A DNA stretch of 64,000 nucleotides. Origin: an uncultured Victivallales bacterium (GTDB lineage: Bacteria > Verrucomicrobiota > Lentisphaeria > Victivallales > UBA1829). Below the pieces are notes generated by a model. It was not told where the DNA came from. It did not search any database and saw nothing but the letters and a program-made list of their open reading frames with translations. The translations under genes were made by a program, and so were the position numbers. The stretch covers positions 62,001-126,000 of the forward strand of contig CAKUJH010000001.1 of NCBI GenBank assembly GCA_934661375.1, written 5' to 3'. This document shows positions 44,002-51,344 of the stretch, in pieces (position 1 is the first letter of the stretch; every line of letters starts with the position of its first letter).

Positions 44002-44727
44002 TCAGTAAATACTATTGTAAGCTCCATAGGCATATCCCCATGTAGTCGCACCGAAAAACAGCATTCTGGAGTAATTTTCCCACTTTGCACTTCCATCAAA
44101 ATACATGGCATTACTGCTGCCAGTGTGCCGCGTTACGATATTCGTTTTCATTGCACCATTAAAAAAATTTGAGTCACGCCATGCGTCAATTACAAAAATC
44201 TTCTTACTTGGCACCTTGATTTCTATGATTTTCGGATTTTTTATCACAACTCCATTTACAGTGTTTTGCGTAGGACAGTTTGCCGCGACATACAGATTTG
44301 CACTGTAGCACGAAGCTCGTGACACATCACTTTCTCCGCCGGGACAAGTGAAAAGTTTTCCCTCGTAAGCCGTCTCCAAACGGTAAAAATCTTTAGCCTT
44401 ATAATTGACATAAGGCGCAAGACGACAATACCAAGCCCAGTTGAGCGGTGTTGCATAACCAATAAAAAGGGAATTGCCAACTTCACGTCCATACGGGATA
44501 TAGTCGTTGTAATCATTGATATAGGACTGTGTTGCAAGTCCCATCTGCTTCAGTTGACTGATGCATGCAATGCTTCGCGCCTTATCCCGCGCCCTGCCCA
44601 GCGCCGGAAGAAGCATTGCCGCCAGAATGGCGATGATCGAAATTACGATCAGCAGCTCGATCAAGGTAAACGGACTCATGCGGCTGAACCGGAGCGCGGT
44701 GTGTCTTTTCAGATTGAGTGCATTCAT
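44002..44727 (-). CDS. PUL-associated pseudopilin-like protein (H-x9-DG)
   Basis: A 241-residue protein with a leader of about 19 residues and the F-T-L-I-E-L-L-I-V-I-S-I-I helix, preceded by Pro instead of Gly; the C-terminal H-T-G-S-S-N-A-M-Y-F-D-G fits H-x9-D-G. Four Cys lie in the C-terminal domain. The start at 44727 was chosen because AAGGAGA lies seven bases upstream; a TTG at 44754 would add nine residues. First gene of locus E with the GH123-like enzyme, downstream of the TGCGTCA-N9-TGACGCA element. Confidence 0.92.
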   Translation of the reverse strand: MNALNLKRHTALRFSRMSPFTLIELLIVISIIAILAAMLLPALGRARDKARSIACISQLKQMGLATQSYINDYNDYIPYGREVGNSLFIGYATPLNWAWYCRLAPYVNYKAKDFYRLETAYEGKLFTCPGGESDVSRASCYSANLYVAANCPTQNTVNGVVIKNPKIIEIKVPSKKIFVIDAWRDSNFFNGAMKTNIVTRHTGSSNAMYFDGSAKWENYSRMLFFGATTWGYAYGAYNSIY

Positions 44728-44792
44728 GTCTAACTCTCCTTGAGCCGGTTTCAAAACATTCAGGCTCTTTTCGTTAAAAATTTGTGTTTTCC

Positions 44793-44815
44793 TGCGTCAA
44801 ACCGTTTTTGACGCA
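44793..44815. promoter_or_regulatory. TGCGTCA-N9-TGACGCA inverted repeat (copy 2)
   Basis: Arms 44793-44799 and 44809-44815, 66 bp before the pseudopilin start. The 44728-45077 gap otherwise holds a possible 31-codon - strand frame from an ATG at 44855 that runs through this element (a strong AAGGAGG lies 14 bases before that ATG). No clear promoter was identified. Same arms and spacing as 31320-31342. Confidence 0.65.
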
Positions 44816-45077
44816 TCGACAGTGATTTTGTCTTGAAAAAACCACAAAAAATCATGTCTCTGGGCACAGACCTCCTTGCCGACCGCAATCGGCTTTGTTT
44901 TATGAACTGATTATGCCAAAACTCAAGCGGAATAACTGAATATCTGCTTGACAATGCTGATGTAATTGTTTCTGTTGACTGTTCATGCTGCTCCTTTGTT
45001 GAGTTTGGCGTAACATGAACTTTCAACTGGCTTTTTCCAAGTTATTCTAATTTTTGATTTTGAAATTACCCCGCATA

Positions 45078-46196
45078 TCAGGCAAATAACGGTTCCACCC
45101 GTTTTACCATTGTACTTTCCCGCATCACAACATCGTGAGGTATGATGATTTCCGGCACAGCGACATTTTTTCTCCCGAACCACCGGTCTGCACGTGCAAG
45201 CACCTCCACGACTTTCCGCCCGATCGCATCATAATGCAGATCCACCGTGGAAAGAGGCGGGGTCAGAAACCTGCCCCCCGGATAACCGCAGTATCCCATC
45301 ACGGAAAGCCGTTCCGGCATCTGTATCTTCAAATCATTTGCTGTTTTCATCACGTGCATGGCAAAAAAGTCCGAAGTGCACATCGCGGCTGTCGGCGGAT
45401 TTCCAAGCGCCATCAGCCGTTTCAATTCTTTCCGGATCACGGAATATTCTATCGGACAATTACAGATCAGTTCCGGCGCATAGACCCCCTGCGCCCGCAG
45501 AAAATCATAAGCTGCGTCCAGATCCTGATAATATCCCTGAATCCAGTTCGGATGAAAAAACGCGATGCGGCGGTGTCCCGATTCTTTCAAAGCCAGAATT
45601 CCATCCTGCCACGCCTTCTTCGAATCAACCCGCACCCCGGCAAATCCGGTGGTCTGCACATCGCCCGGATGACAGACAGCCATTACCACCGGAAAACCCG
45701 ACCGCTGAAGCGCACGGATGTAATTCTCCTCTCCCGTATACAATCCTTCAAAGATCACACAGCCGCCAAGCTCCCGGTCATTCCGGAGCGTGGCAACGGC
45801 ATCTTCAAGATTCTGATCATCGATATAAGTCCACGGGCAGAGCTCCAGTGACATGCCATACTCCTGCGCTGTCTGCTGCATCGCCGGCATCAGGTAATGA
45901 CTCTGATACGAAGCATCATCCTCGGCAAACGGTTTCAGCAGCACGAGAATCTTCTTTCCGTTTCCGGCAGACGGCAGATTGACAAAAGTCCCCTTGGAGC
46001 GGATACGGACCAGAAGTCCTTCCGATTCAAGGATTTTCAATGCCTCACGCAGAGTATCGCGCGAAACATTCAGCTTGCCGGCGAGGTCGACTTCCACCGG
46101 AAGTTTTTCGCCGTGCGCATAATCGCCGCCCATAATGCGGGTGCGCAAATCCTTCACCAGAATATCTTTTTTCAAGTCAAAACTGTTTCTTATCAT
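45078..46196 (-). CDS. GntR-LacI hybrid transcriptional regulator of locus E
   Basis: A 372-residue protein. Residues ~10-75 are a GntR winged helix (L-P-V-E-V-D-L-A-G-K-L-N-V-S-R-D-T-L-R-E-A-L, then S-K-G-T-F-V). The rest is a LacI-type sensor with G-H-R-R-I-A-F and P-E-R-L-S-V-M-G-Y-C-G. It is distantly related to the locus A regulator. It lies upstream of the locus E pseudopilin in the same direction with a 350-bp gap, so it is probably transcribed from its own promoter (46224-46251). The TGCGTCA element lies between it and its presumed target. Confidence 0.92.
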   Translation of the reverse strand: MIRNSFDLKKDILVKDLRTRIMGGDYAHGEKLPVEVDLAGKLNVSRDTLREALKILESEGLLVRIRSKGTFVNLPSAGNGKKILVLLKPFAEDDASYQSHYLMPAMQQTAQEYGMSLELCPWTYIDDQNLEDAVATLRNDRELGGCVIFEGLYTGEENYIRALQRSGFPVVMAVCHPGDVQTTGFAGVRVDSKKAWQDGILALKESGHRRIAFFHPNWIQGYYQDLDAAYDFLRAQGVYAPELICNCPIEYSVIRKELKRLMALGNPPTAAMCTSDFFAMHVMKTANDLKIQMPERLSVMGYCGYPGGRFLTPPLSTVDLHYDAIGRKVVEVLARADRWFGRKNVAVPEIIIPHDVVMRESTMVKRVEPLFA

Positions 46197-46251
46197 TAGT
46201 ATGCCTTAGTATGCTTTGTTGTCAATATAGTCGAAAAGGAAGATTTGTCAA
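46196..46251 (-). promoter_or_regulatory. Promoter and direct repeat before the locus E regulator
   Basis: On the - strand TTGACA (46251-46246) N16 TATATT (46229-46224). Downstream, the 9-bp direct repeat TTAGTATGC occurs at 46196-46204 and 46206-46214 on the + strand; the first copy overlaps the regulator's ATG at 46196 by one base. The repeat may be a site for self-control. Confidence 0.6.
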
Positions 46252-46877
46252 TAGGAAAAATAAAGAAAAAAATGATTTTTCATGAAAAAAAATAATATGA
46301 AGGCGTCGGACAAACAACCGGAAACAGGAAAAACAGAACCATCCAGAGAAATGAAAACTCATAAGATTGAGCTCAATCTTCCTGTCTTTCTGCCCCCTTT
46401 TCGTCCTTCAAATCCTTCCATGGCATCCCTCGCTGTCCAAGGCGGCGCAGACGTTGGAGCTTATGCCGCATCAGCACCGGATGTTCCAGCAGACAGCGCC
46501 AGGATTTGTTTTTCCGCGCAGCGCGAACGGCAGAAGTTCCGCAGATCATACCTCTGCTCCGGCAGACAGTCGGCAGCCGCAGGATAAAGGTCAAGCGCCG
46601 GAAAGCGTAAGGTGTCCGCGTGCGCCGGTTTCAGGCGGCATGCAAAAGCCCTCGGCGGAGTGAATTGCGCCAGACATCCGTTCAGCCCTTCGCCGGGACA
46701 TCGCTTGTGTCCGCAGTCCTGCTTGAACTCATCCGCTGATTCTGCCGGCCGCCGGGAGACGGAATGCAAGATTTCGGAAACTGCGGTTGACAGCCATAAT
46801 GCCAGGTCTTTTCATCGGTATTTTCTGAAAAAGCTCTGTTTTTTTGATATTTTCCGATTTTTTCTGCAAAATTCGGC
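46252..46877. other. Gene-free stretch of about 625 bp
   Basis: No convincing gene on either strand. The open frames present (for example 46282-46587 on + and 46461-46769 on -) overlap one another, are low in complexity and resemble no family I recognise. It contains a perfect 18-bp palindrome, AAGATTGAGCTCAATCTT (46363-46380). It may be decayed sequence or a dispersed repeat; nothing here decides. Confidence 0.5.
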
Positions 46878-46905
46878 TTGACTTTTCGGGAGTATTGAGT
46901 ATATT
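46878..46905 (+). promoter_or_regulatory. Promoter of the tRNA-Glu array
   Basis: TTGACT (46878-46883) N16 TATATT (46900-46905), 25 bp before the first tRNA. Confidence 0.7.
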
Positions 46906-46930
46906 ATTGCGTTCTGTTTTACTAAGGCGT

Positions 46931-47006
46931 GTTCCCATCGTCTAGAGGCCTAGGACACCAGGTTTTCATCCTGGTAACATGGGTTCGAATCCCATTGGGA
47001 ATGCCA
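46931..47006 (+). tRNA. tRNA-Glu (anticodon TTC)
   Basis: A 76-base cloverleaf with 7-bp acceptor stem, D-arm GTCTAGAGGCCTAGGAC, anticodon stem CCAGG/CCTGG around TTTTCAT, the T-loop GGTTCGAATCC and an encoded CCA end. Closely matches bacterial tRNA-Glu. Confidence 0.97.
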
Positions 47007-47035
47007 TTTCGTCTGACGAAAACAGAAAACGATGT

Positions 47036-47111
47036 GTTCCCATCGTCTAGAGGCCTAGGACACCAGGTTTTCATCCTGGTAACATGGGTTCGAATCCCAT
47101 TGGGAATGCCA
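47036..47111 (+). tRNA. tRNA-Glu (anticodon TTC), second copy
   Basis: Identical to the first copy over all 76 bases including CCA, 29 bp downstream; presumably in the same transcript. Confidence 0.97.
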
Positions 47112-47146
47112 TTTCGTAATCTTTTTCATTCATTTCCGGAACTTCT

Positions 47147-47222
47147 GTTCCCATCGTCTAGAGGCCTAGGACACCAGGTTCTCATCCTGGTAACATGGGT
47201 TCGAATCCCATTGGGAATGCCA
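47147..47222 (+). tRNA. tRNA-Glu (anticodon CTC)
   Basis: Differs from the two preceding copies by a single base in the anticodon loop (TTCTCAT instead of TTTTCAT), which changes the anticodon to CTC for GAG codons. It arose by duplication of the TTC gene. CCA is encoded. Confidence 0.96.
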
Positions 47223-47258
47223 ATGTTTTCACAGGATTTCTTACCACCGGGGTTTGAT

Positions 47259-48227
47259 ATGACAGAGTTTCCGCAGGAAAAACGTATTATCCGCAGTATT
47301 CCCGGTCCGGAAGTGAAAGGTTCACGGCTTGATCTCTGGCTGGCTTCCCGTTTCACCTACCGTTCCCGCTCGGAGTGGCAGCAGGCTGTCCGGCGCGGCG
47401 AAATCATTCTCAACGGCGCAAAAACCCGGCCGGCACGGATTCTGAACGGCAGTGAAGTCATCGAATTCCATTTTCCCGATCTGCCCGAACCGTCGGTGCG
47501 CAGCGATTACAGTCTTCTGGCTGAACATGAACTCTTCCTGGCTGTGAATAAACCCGGCAACCTGCCGGTGCATCCGTCCGGATGTTTTTTCAATCACACG
47601 CTGCTGATGCTGCTGCGGCAGAAGTACGGGGAACTTTATCCGGTCAACCGTCTGGACCGGGAAACTTCCGGCGTGGTGCTGTTCGGCAGAACACCGGACG
47701 CCGCCGCCCGGCTCTCGGCTTGTCTGGCGTCCCGGTCGGTTCAGAAAAAATATACGGTGTATGTTCATGGCTGTTTTCCTCATGATTCCTTTCGCGCGAA
47801 GGGCTGGCTTTCTCCGGACACGGCAAGCATTGTCCGGAAGAAACGCCGGTTCACTCCGGAAAAACCGGACACACCGGATTGTGAAGACTGCGACACGGAA
47901 CTGTTTCTGGAAAAGTCTTCCAATTCCATTTCCCGGCTGGGGTGTCTGTTGCATACCGGCAGACTTCATCAGATCCGCGCCACGCTGTTTTCTCTCGGAT
48001 TCCCGGTCGTTGGTGATAAATTATACGGTCTTGACGATCATATATTTGACAGATTTTCTGACGAAAGAATGACGGATGATGACAGAAAGACATTAGTCAT
48101 TGAACGGCAGGCACTTCATGCATTACGCCTGAAAATGACGTCTCCGTTTGACGGAAAGGAAATGATATTTGACGCCGGTCTGCCGGAAGAGTTTTCAGTG
48201 CTGGAAAAACAGTTTTCACTCGTCTGA
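47259..48227 (+). CDS. RluA-family pseudouridine synthase
   Basis: A 322-residue RNA-modifying enzyme. An S4-like domain occupies residues ~12-70. The catalytic core has N-K-P-G-N-L-P-V-H-P-S-G near residue 97 and N-R-L-D-R-E-T-S-G-V-V with the catalytic Asp133; the R-L-H-Q-I-R motif follows near residue 238. The start at 47259 lies 36 bp after the tRNA array with GGGGT upstream. A frame also runs open through the tRNAs but is not coding. The 3' end overlaps the convergent MarR gene by 12 bases. RluD/RluC-type large-subunit rRNA targets are likely. Confidence 0.9.
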   Translation: MTEFPQEKRIIRSIPGPEVKGSRLDLWLASRFTYRSRSEWQQAVRRGEIILNGAKTRPARILNGSEVIEFHFPDLPEPSVRSDYSLLAEHELFLAVNKPGNLPVHPSGCFFNHTLLMLLRQKYGELYPVNRLDRETSGVVLFGRTPDAAARLSACLASRSVQKKYTVYVHGCFPHDSFRAKGWLSPDTASIVRKKRRFTPEKPDTPDCEDCDTELFLEKSSNSISRLGCLLHTGRLHQIRATLFSLGFPVVGDKLYGLDDHIFDRFSDERMTDDDRKTLVIERQALHALRLKMTSPFDGKEMIFDAGLPEEFSVLEKQFSLV

Positions 48228-48686
48228 AAGCCGCTTTTTTCTTTTTCCCCGAAGCGATGTTTCCGCATTATTCCGGACTTTGCGGTTCAGGTCCGTCAGC
48301 CGGCGGATTTCTGTTGAAGACAGACCGTCAGTGATGATCTGATGGCAGCGTTCCACGGTCTTTTCAATCAGCGGAATCAGGGCGAGCCCTTTGTCTGTGA
48401 TATGCAGATTGTAATTGCGCCGGTCGATGGAGTCCACTTCCCTGGAGACCAGCTCCATATTCAGCAGCTGCTGGATGATGACGGCGGTTGTACTTTTGCT
48501 GATCATCAGTCTGGCAGACAGTTTCTCCTGTGAAATGCCGTCATGCTGAAAAACCGCCATGAGAAACGGAAACTGTCCCATGGTCAGCCCAATTTTTTTC
48601 AGTTCGCGGGCATAATAATTATGGGTACAGCGGCTGATGATGTAAATATCCAGCGTCAATTCCTTCATGTAATCCGAATCCGCCAT
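48216..48686 (-). CDS. MarR-family transcriptional regulator
   Basis: A 156-residue winged-helix protein. The recognition region is I-S-Q-E-K-L-S-A-R-L-M-I-S-K-S-T-T-A-V-I-I-Q-Q-L (about residues 50-73), followed by the wing D-R-R-N-Y-N-L-H-I-T-D-K-G. MarR proteins sense small phenolic or oxidising ligands. The start at 48686 has GGAG upstream; longer starts at 48728 or 48740 overlap the preceding lacI gene. It lies 31 bp downstream of lacI on the same strand and overlaps the end of the rluA-like gene, so it is probably co-transcribed with lacI. Target unknown. Confidence 0.88.
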   Translation of the reverse strand: MADSDYMKELTLDIYIISRCTHNYYARELKKIGLTMGQFPFLMAVFQHDGISQEKLSARLMISKSTTAVIIQQLLNMELVSREVDSIDRRNYNLHITDKGLALIPLIEKTVERCHQIITDGLSSTEIRRLTDLNRKVRNNAETSLRGKRKKRLSDE

Positions 48687-48717
48687 AAAGTCTCCAGACC
48701 CAATTGCCTGCCGGCTG

Positions 48718-49752
48718 TTATTGTTCATGCAGCGCATCATCGAGGGAGATGCGCTGACCGTTCCATTGCAGAGTTTCCATCGGCGCCGGATGGCAGCCGC
48801 AGCTTCCGCCGATATGCAGTCGCGGCGGAACCAGAACAGGGTGTTTGTGAAAAGTCAGATCATGACAGCTGATTTTTTCGAGCAGCAGGCTGACACTGCG
48901 TTCCGCTATTTCCGACGCAGGAAAAACAACGGTGGTCAAAGGAGACGGGGTGATCTCCGCCAGGGGAGAACCGTCAAAACCGATCATCGCGACGTCTTCC
49001 GGAATGCGGCAGCCGCAACCCAGAAGAAATTTCATGAACTTCGCCGCCAGCAGATCGTTGGTAACCGTCCATGCCCGGACATTTTTCTTTCGGATGAAGT
49101 TCATCAGCTCTTTTCTGAAAGAATCGTTTTCCGTAACCTCCAGAATGGCAGGTTCCTGCTCCCCGATGGCATCCAGATACCCTTTATGCTGAAGCGGGAC
49201 CACGGAAAGTTTCGGACAGAGAAGTCCGATCTTCTTGTTGCCGTGCTGTTTCAGATGTTCCACCGCCAGCTGGAAAGACCGACGGAGATCCACCCGGACC
49301 TCGTATTGTCCGGGATACGGAGACATGCTGACCATCGGAATTCTGGGATTCAGTTTCCGCACATCGTTCAGCGCGTATGCCACGATCACACCGTCAACGC
49401 CGGAAGATTCCAGATCCGCCAGACCGGTCCGCTCGTCCGCGGCGTCAACGGGGAACAGGACCGAAGCGGAATAGTTGCGTTCCCTGAGACAGAAAACCAG
49501 TTTGCTGACCAGGTCGCTGTAAATATTGGACATGAACGGACTGGTGAGTATGCCGACTCTGTGCAGAGATTTTTTGGCAAGAGTCAGCGCCGCCTGATTC
49601 GGACGGTAATGCAGGTCATGGGCGATCGCCAGAATTTTCTCCCGTTTGGCAATGGACACTTTGTTGTAATGCCCATTCAGCACGGCAGATACGGCGGAAC
49701 GGGACACGCCCGCCATTTTGGCGATATCGCTGGAAGTTACCGGCATGGTCAT
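48718..49752 (-). CDS. LacI-family transcriptional regulator
   Basis: A 344-residue protein with the LacI helix-turn-helix (T-S-S-D-I-A-K-M-A-G-V-S-R-S-A-V-S-A-V-L-N-G) and hinge (A-L-T-L-A), then a sugar-sensor domain with G-N-K-K-I-G-L-L and I-P-E-D-V-A-M-I-G-F-D-G. Both the ATG at 49752 and that at 49746 fit GAGGACGG upstream. It lies 19 bp downstream of the CBM9-like gene and is likely co-transcribed with it. Its operator is not evident; it is a second candidate for the sites at loci B and D. Confidence 0.9.
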   Translation of the reverse strand: MTMPVTSSDIAKMAGVSRSAVSAVLNGHYNKVSIAKREKILAIAHDLHYRPNQAALTLAKKSLHRVGILTSPFMSNIYSDLVSKLVFCLRERNYSASVLFPVDAADERTGLADLESSGVDGVIVAYALNDVRKLNPRIPMVSMSPYPGQYEVRVDLRRSFQLAVEHLKQHGNKKIGLLCPKLSVVPLQHKGYLDAIGEQEPAILEVTENDSFRKELMNFIRKKNVRAWTVTNDLLAAKFMKFLLGCGCRIPEDVAMIGFDGSPLAEITPSPLTTVVFPASEIAERSVSLLLEKISCHDLTFHKHPVLVPPRLHIGGSCGCHPAPMETLQWNGQRISLDDALHEQ

Positions 49753-49771
49753 CCGTCCTCGGTTCGGAGTT

Positions 49772-50425
49772 TTACTCGAAGACCAGTTCGCCGAATTCTT
49801 CTGGCAGATGGAAATCCAGTCTGGAAAGTTTCAGCCAGGACAGCCAGTGCGGATGAGAAGTTTTATCCGCGCATTTGGTGAAATTGGCGTGCCAGACCTG
49901 ACCGGAAAGTTTCGGGTTGATTCCGGAATACTTTTCGAAGAACGAAAGGGGGATGGCGAAGCCGAGCCGCCAGACCACCGGTTCCTGAATTTCGGGATCC
50001 ACAATTTTCGGCAGGGTGTGAAACCGCTTGACGGAGTCCAGGTCTTCCTGCGGAATTACGTCATAATCACCGCTGCGGCAGTCGCGCACATGGTACAGCA
50101 GAAGAACTCCGCCGCAGTTCATTTCAAAGTTGAAATATCTTTCATCACCGGCGGGATGCACAAAAAATTCCACGCAGCTGTCGGTGCAGACACTTCCCTG
50201 ATCCGCCTGCTGAACGGCGCGGACATACTGGTCTTTCACCTGAAAAAGTCCGTAAATTCCTTTGTCGTCGTAAACCATGCGGATTTCGGTGTCGGGGTGA
50301 TGTTCACTGCTGCGGTCGAACACGTATTCCAGTTTCTGCGTAACCGCATTCTTCCAGACGGGGCTGTCCCATTCCGCGCTGATGTCAACGGGACCAACTG
50401 CTTTTTTCACCAGATAAGAAGCCAT
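49772..50425 (-). CDS. CBM9-like carbohydrate-binding protein
   Basis: A 217-residue beta-sandwich protein similar to family 9 carbohydrate-binding modules: W-x-x-A near residue 24, I-R-M-V-Y-D-D-K-G-I-Y-G-L-F-Q-V-K-D (residues ~47-64), and C-V-E-F-F-V-H-P ... Y-F-N-F-E-M-N (residues ~84-103). No signal peptide, so it is either cytosolic or exported by another route; there is no enzymatic domain. AAAGG precedes the start. It pairs with a LacI regulator downstream, which suggests that it binds a sugar taken up or sensed by that unit. Confidence 0.8.
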   Translation of the reverse strand: MASYLVKKAVGPVDISAEWDSPVWKNAVTQKLEYVFDRSSEHHPDTEIRMVYDDKGIYGLFQVKDQYVRAVQQADQGSVCTDSCVEFFVHPAGDERYFNFEMNCGGVLLLYHVRDCRSGDYDVIPQEDLDSVKRFHTLPKIVDPEIQEPVVWRLGFAIPLSFFEKYSGINPKLSGQVWHANFTKCADKTSHPHWLSWLKLSRLDFHLPEEFGELVFE

Positions 50426-50566
50426 ATGAAAACCTTTCTGTTATTGAATAATTTCAACCGGAATAATTTCCGTCTTTTTGCCGAAAAAGCAAGCGGAAAA
50501 ATGAAAAAAAACGAAAAAAAGTCCAGACATGCGGGCGGCGCGTCGGTATTTTTTGGATTTATCTGC

Positions 50567-50595
50567 TTGATTATTGCATGGAGGCAAACTATATT
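50567..50595 (+). promoter_or_regulatory. Promoter of mgtC-like gene
   Basis: TTGATT (50567-50572) N17 TATATT (50590-50595), 33 bp before the start at 50629. Confidence 0.6.
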
Positions 50596-50628
50596 GACAT
50601 TCTGTTTTCAAATATGCAAGGAGGAAAA

Positions 50629-51300
50629 ATGGCACTGACACTGGAACTTATTGTACGCATCATGATTGCCGGCATACTGGGAATCGCCATAGGTTTTGAA
50701 CGGCAGTACCGGGCAAAGGACGCGGGGATCCGGACCCATTTTCTGGTGGCGATCGGCAGTGCGCTGTTCATGATTATTTCCCAGTGGGGTTTTGAAACCA
50801 GCACCGGCGTCCCGGGCATCAGAGGCGCCGATTCTTCGCGTGTGGCGGCTCAGATCGTCAGCGGCATCGGCTTCATCGGAGCCGGAACCATCATGATGCA
50901 GAAACAGTTTGTGCGCGGCTTGACGACCGCCGCCGGGCTGTGGGTTGCCGCCGCCATCGGAATGGCCTGCGGCGGAGGACTTTACACCATATCCATCGTA
51001 ACGACGGTTCTGACGCTGATCTGTCTGGAACTTTTCCAGATCTTTTTCATCCGCATCAAAACGCAGGCGACGCAGCTGGTGTACTCCTCGCTGGATTACG
51101 CCGACCTTCAACGGGTGACGGACGCCATCAACAGGGAAGGCGACCAGATCATGTCCTGCTCCATTTCCCAGATCAATGACGGGACCGCGCCGCGTTACCG
51201 GTTCAAAATCACTTTGCGGGAACATGTCAGCCATGACGAAAGTCATTGGGTTTCGTTCATGCAGCAGTTTCCCAGCGTGATGGTGGAAAAAATCGAGTAA
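50629..51300 (+). CDS. MgtC/SapB-family membrane protein
   Basis: A 223-residue inner-membrane protein with four to five hydrophobic segments in the first 140 residues and a cytosolic C-terminal domain. The signature G-I-A-I-G-F-E-R-Q-Y-R ... G-I-R-T-H-F-L-V-A-I-G-S-A-L (residues ~17-47) and G-I-G-F-I-G-A-G-T-I are clear. MgtC proteins inhibit the F-type ATP synthase and are linked to survival in low magnesium or acid; many homologues have no known role. The start at 50629 has AAGGAGG upstream. Standalone gene convergent with GH39, with 44 bp between the stops. Confidence 0.92.
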   Translation: MALTLELIVRIMIAGILGIAIGFERQYRAKDAGIRTHFLVAIGSALFMIISQWGFETSTGVPGIRGADSSRVAAQIVSGIGFIGAGTIMMQKQFVRGLTTAAGLWVAAAIGMACGGGLYTISIVTTVLTLICLELFQIFFIRIKTQATQLVYSSLDYADLQRVTDAINREGDQIMSCSISQINDGTAPRYRFKITLREHVSHDESHWVSFMQQFPSVMVEKIE

Positions 51301-51344
51301 AGCGGAAAGTCGATGTCCTTGCGGCAGTTTTCAAACAGCTGACG

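Noticed and set aside
44760..45026. Eighty-eight-codon - strand frame in the leader of locus E
   Set aside because: No domain and it crosses the inverted repeat; only the last 31 codons from the ATG at 44855 follow an AAGGAGG, with poor spacing, so it is mentioned but not called as a gene.
46929..47258. Open frame running through all three tRNA genes into the rluA-like gene
   Set aside because: The repeated peptide comes from translating tRNA sequence; the pseudouridine synthase is complete from 47259.
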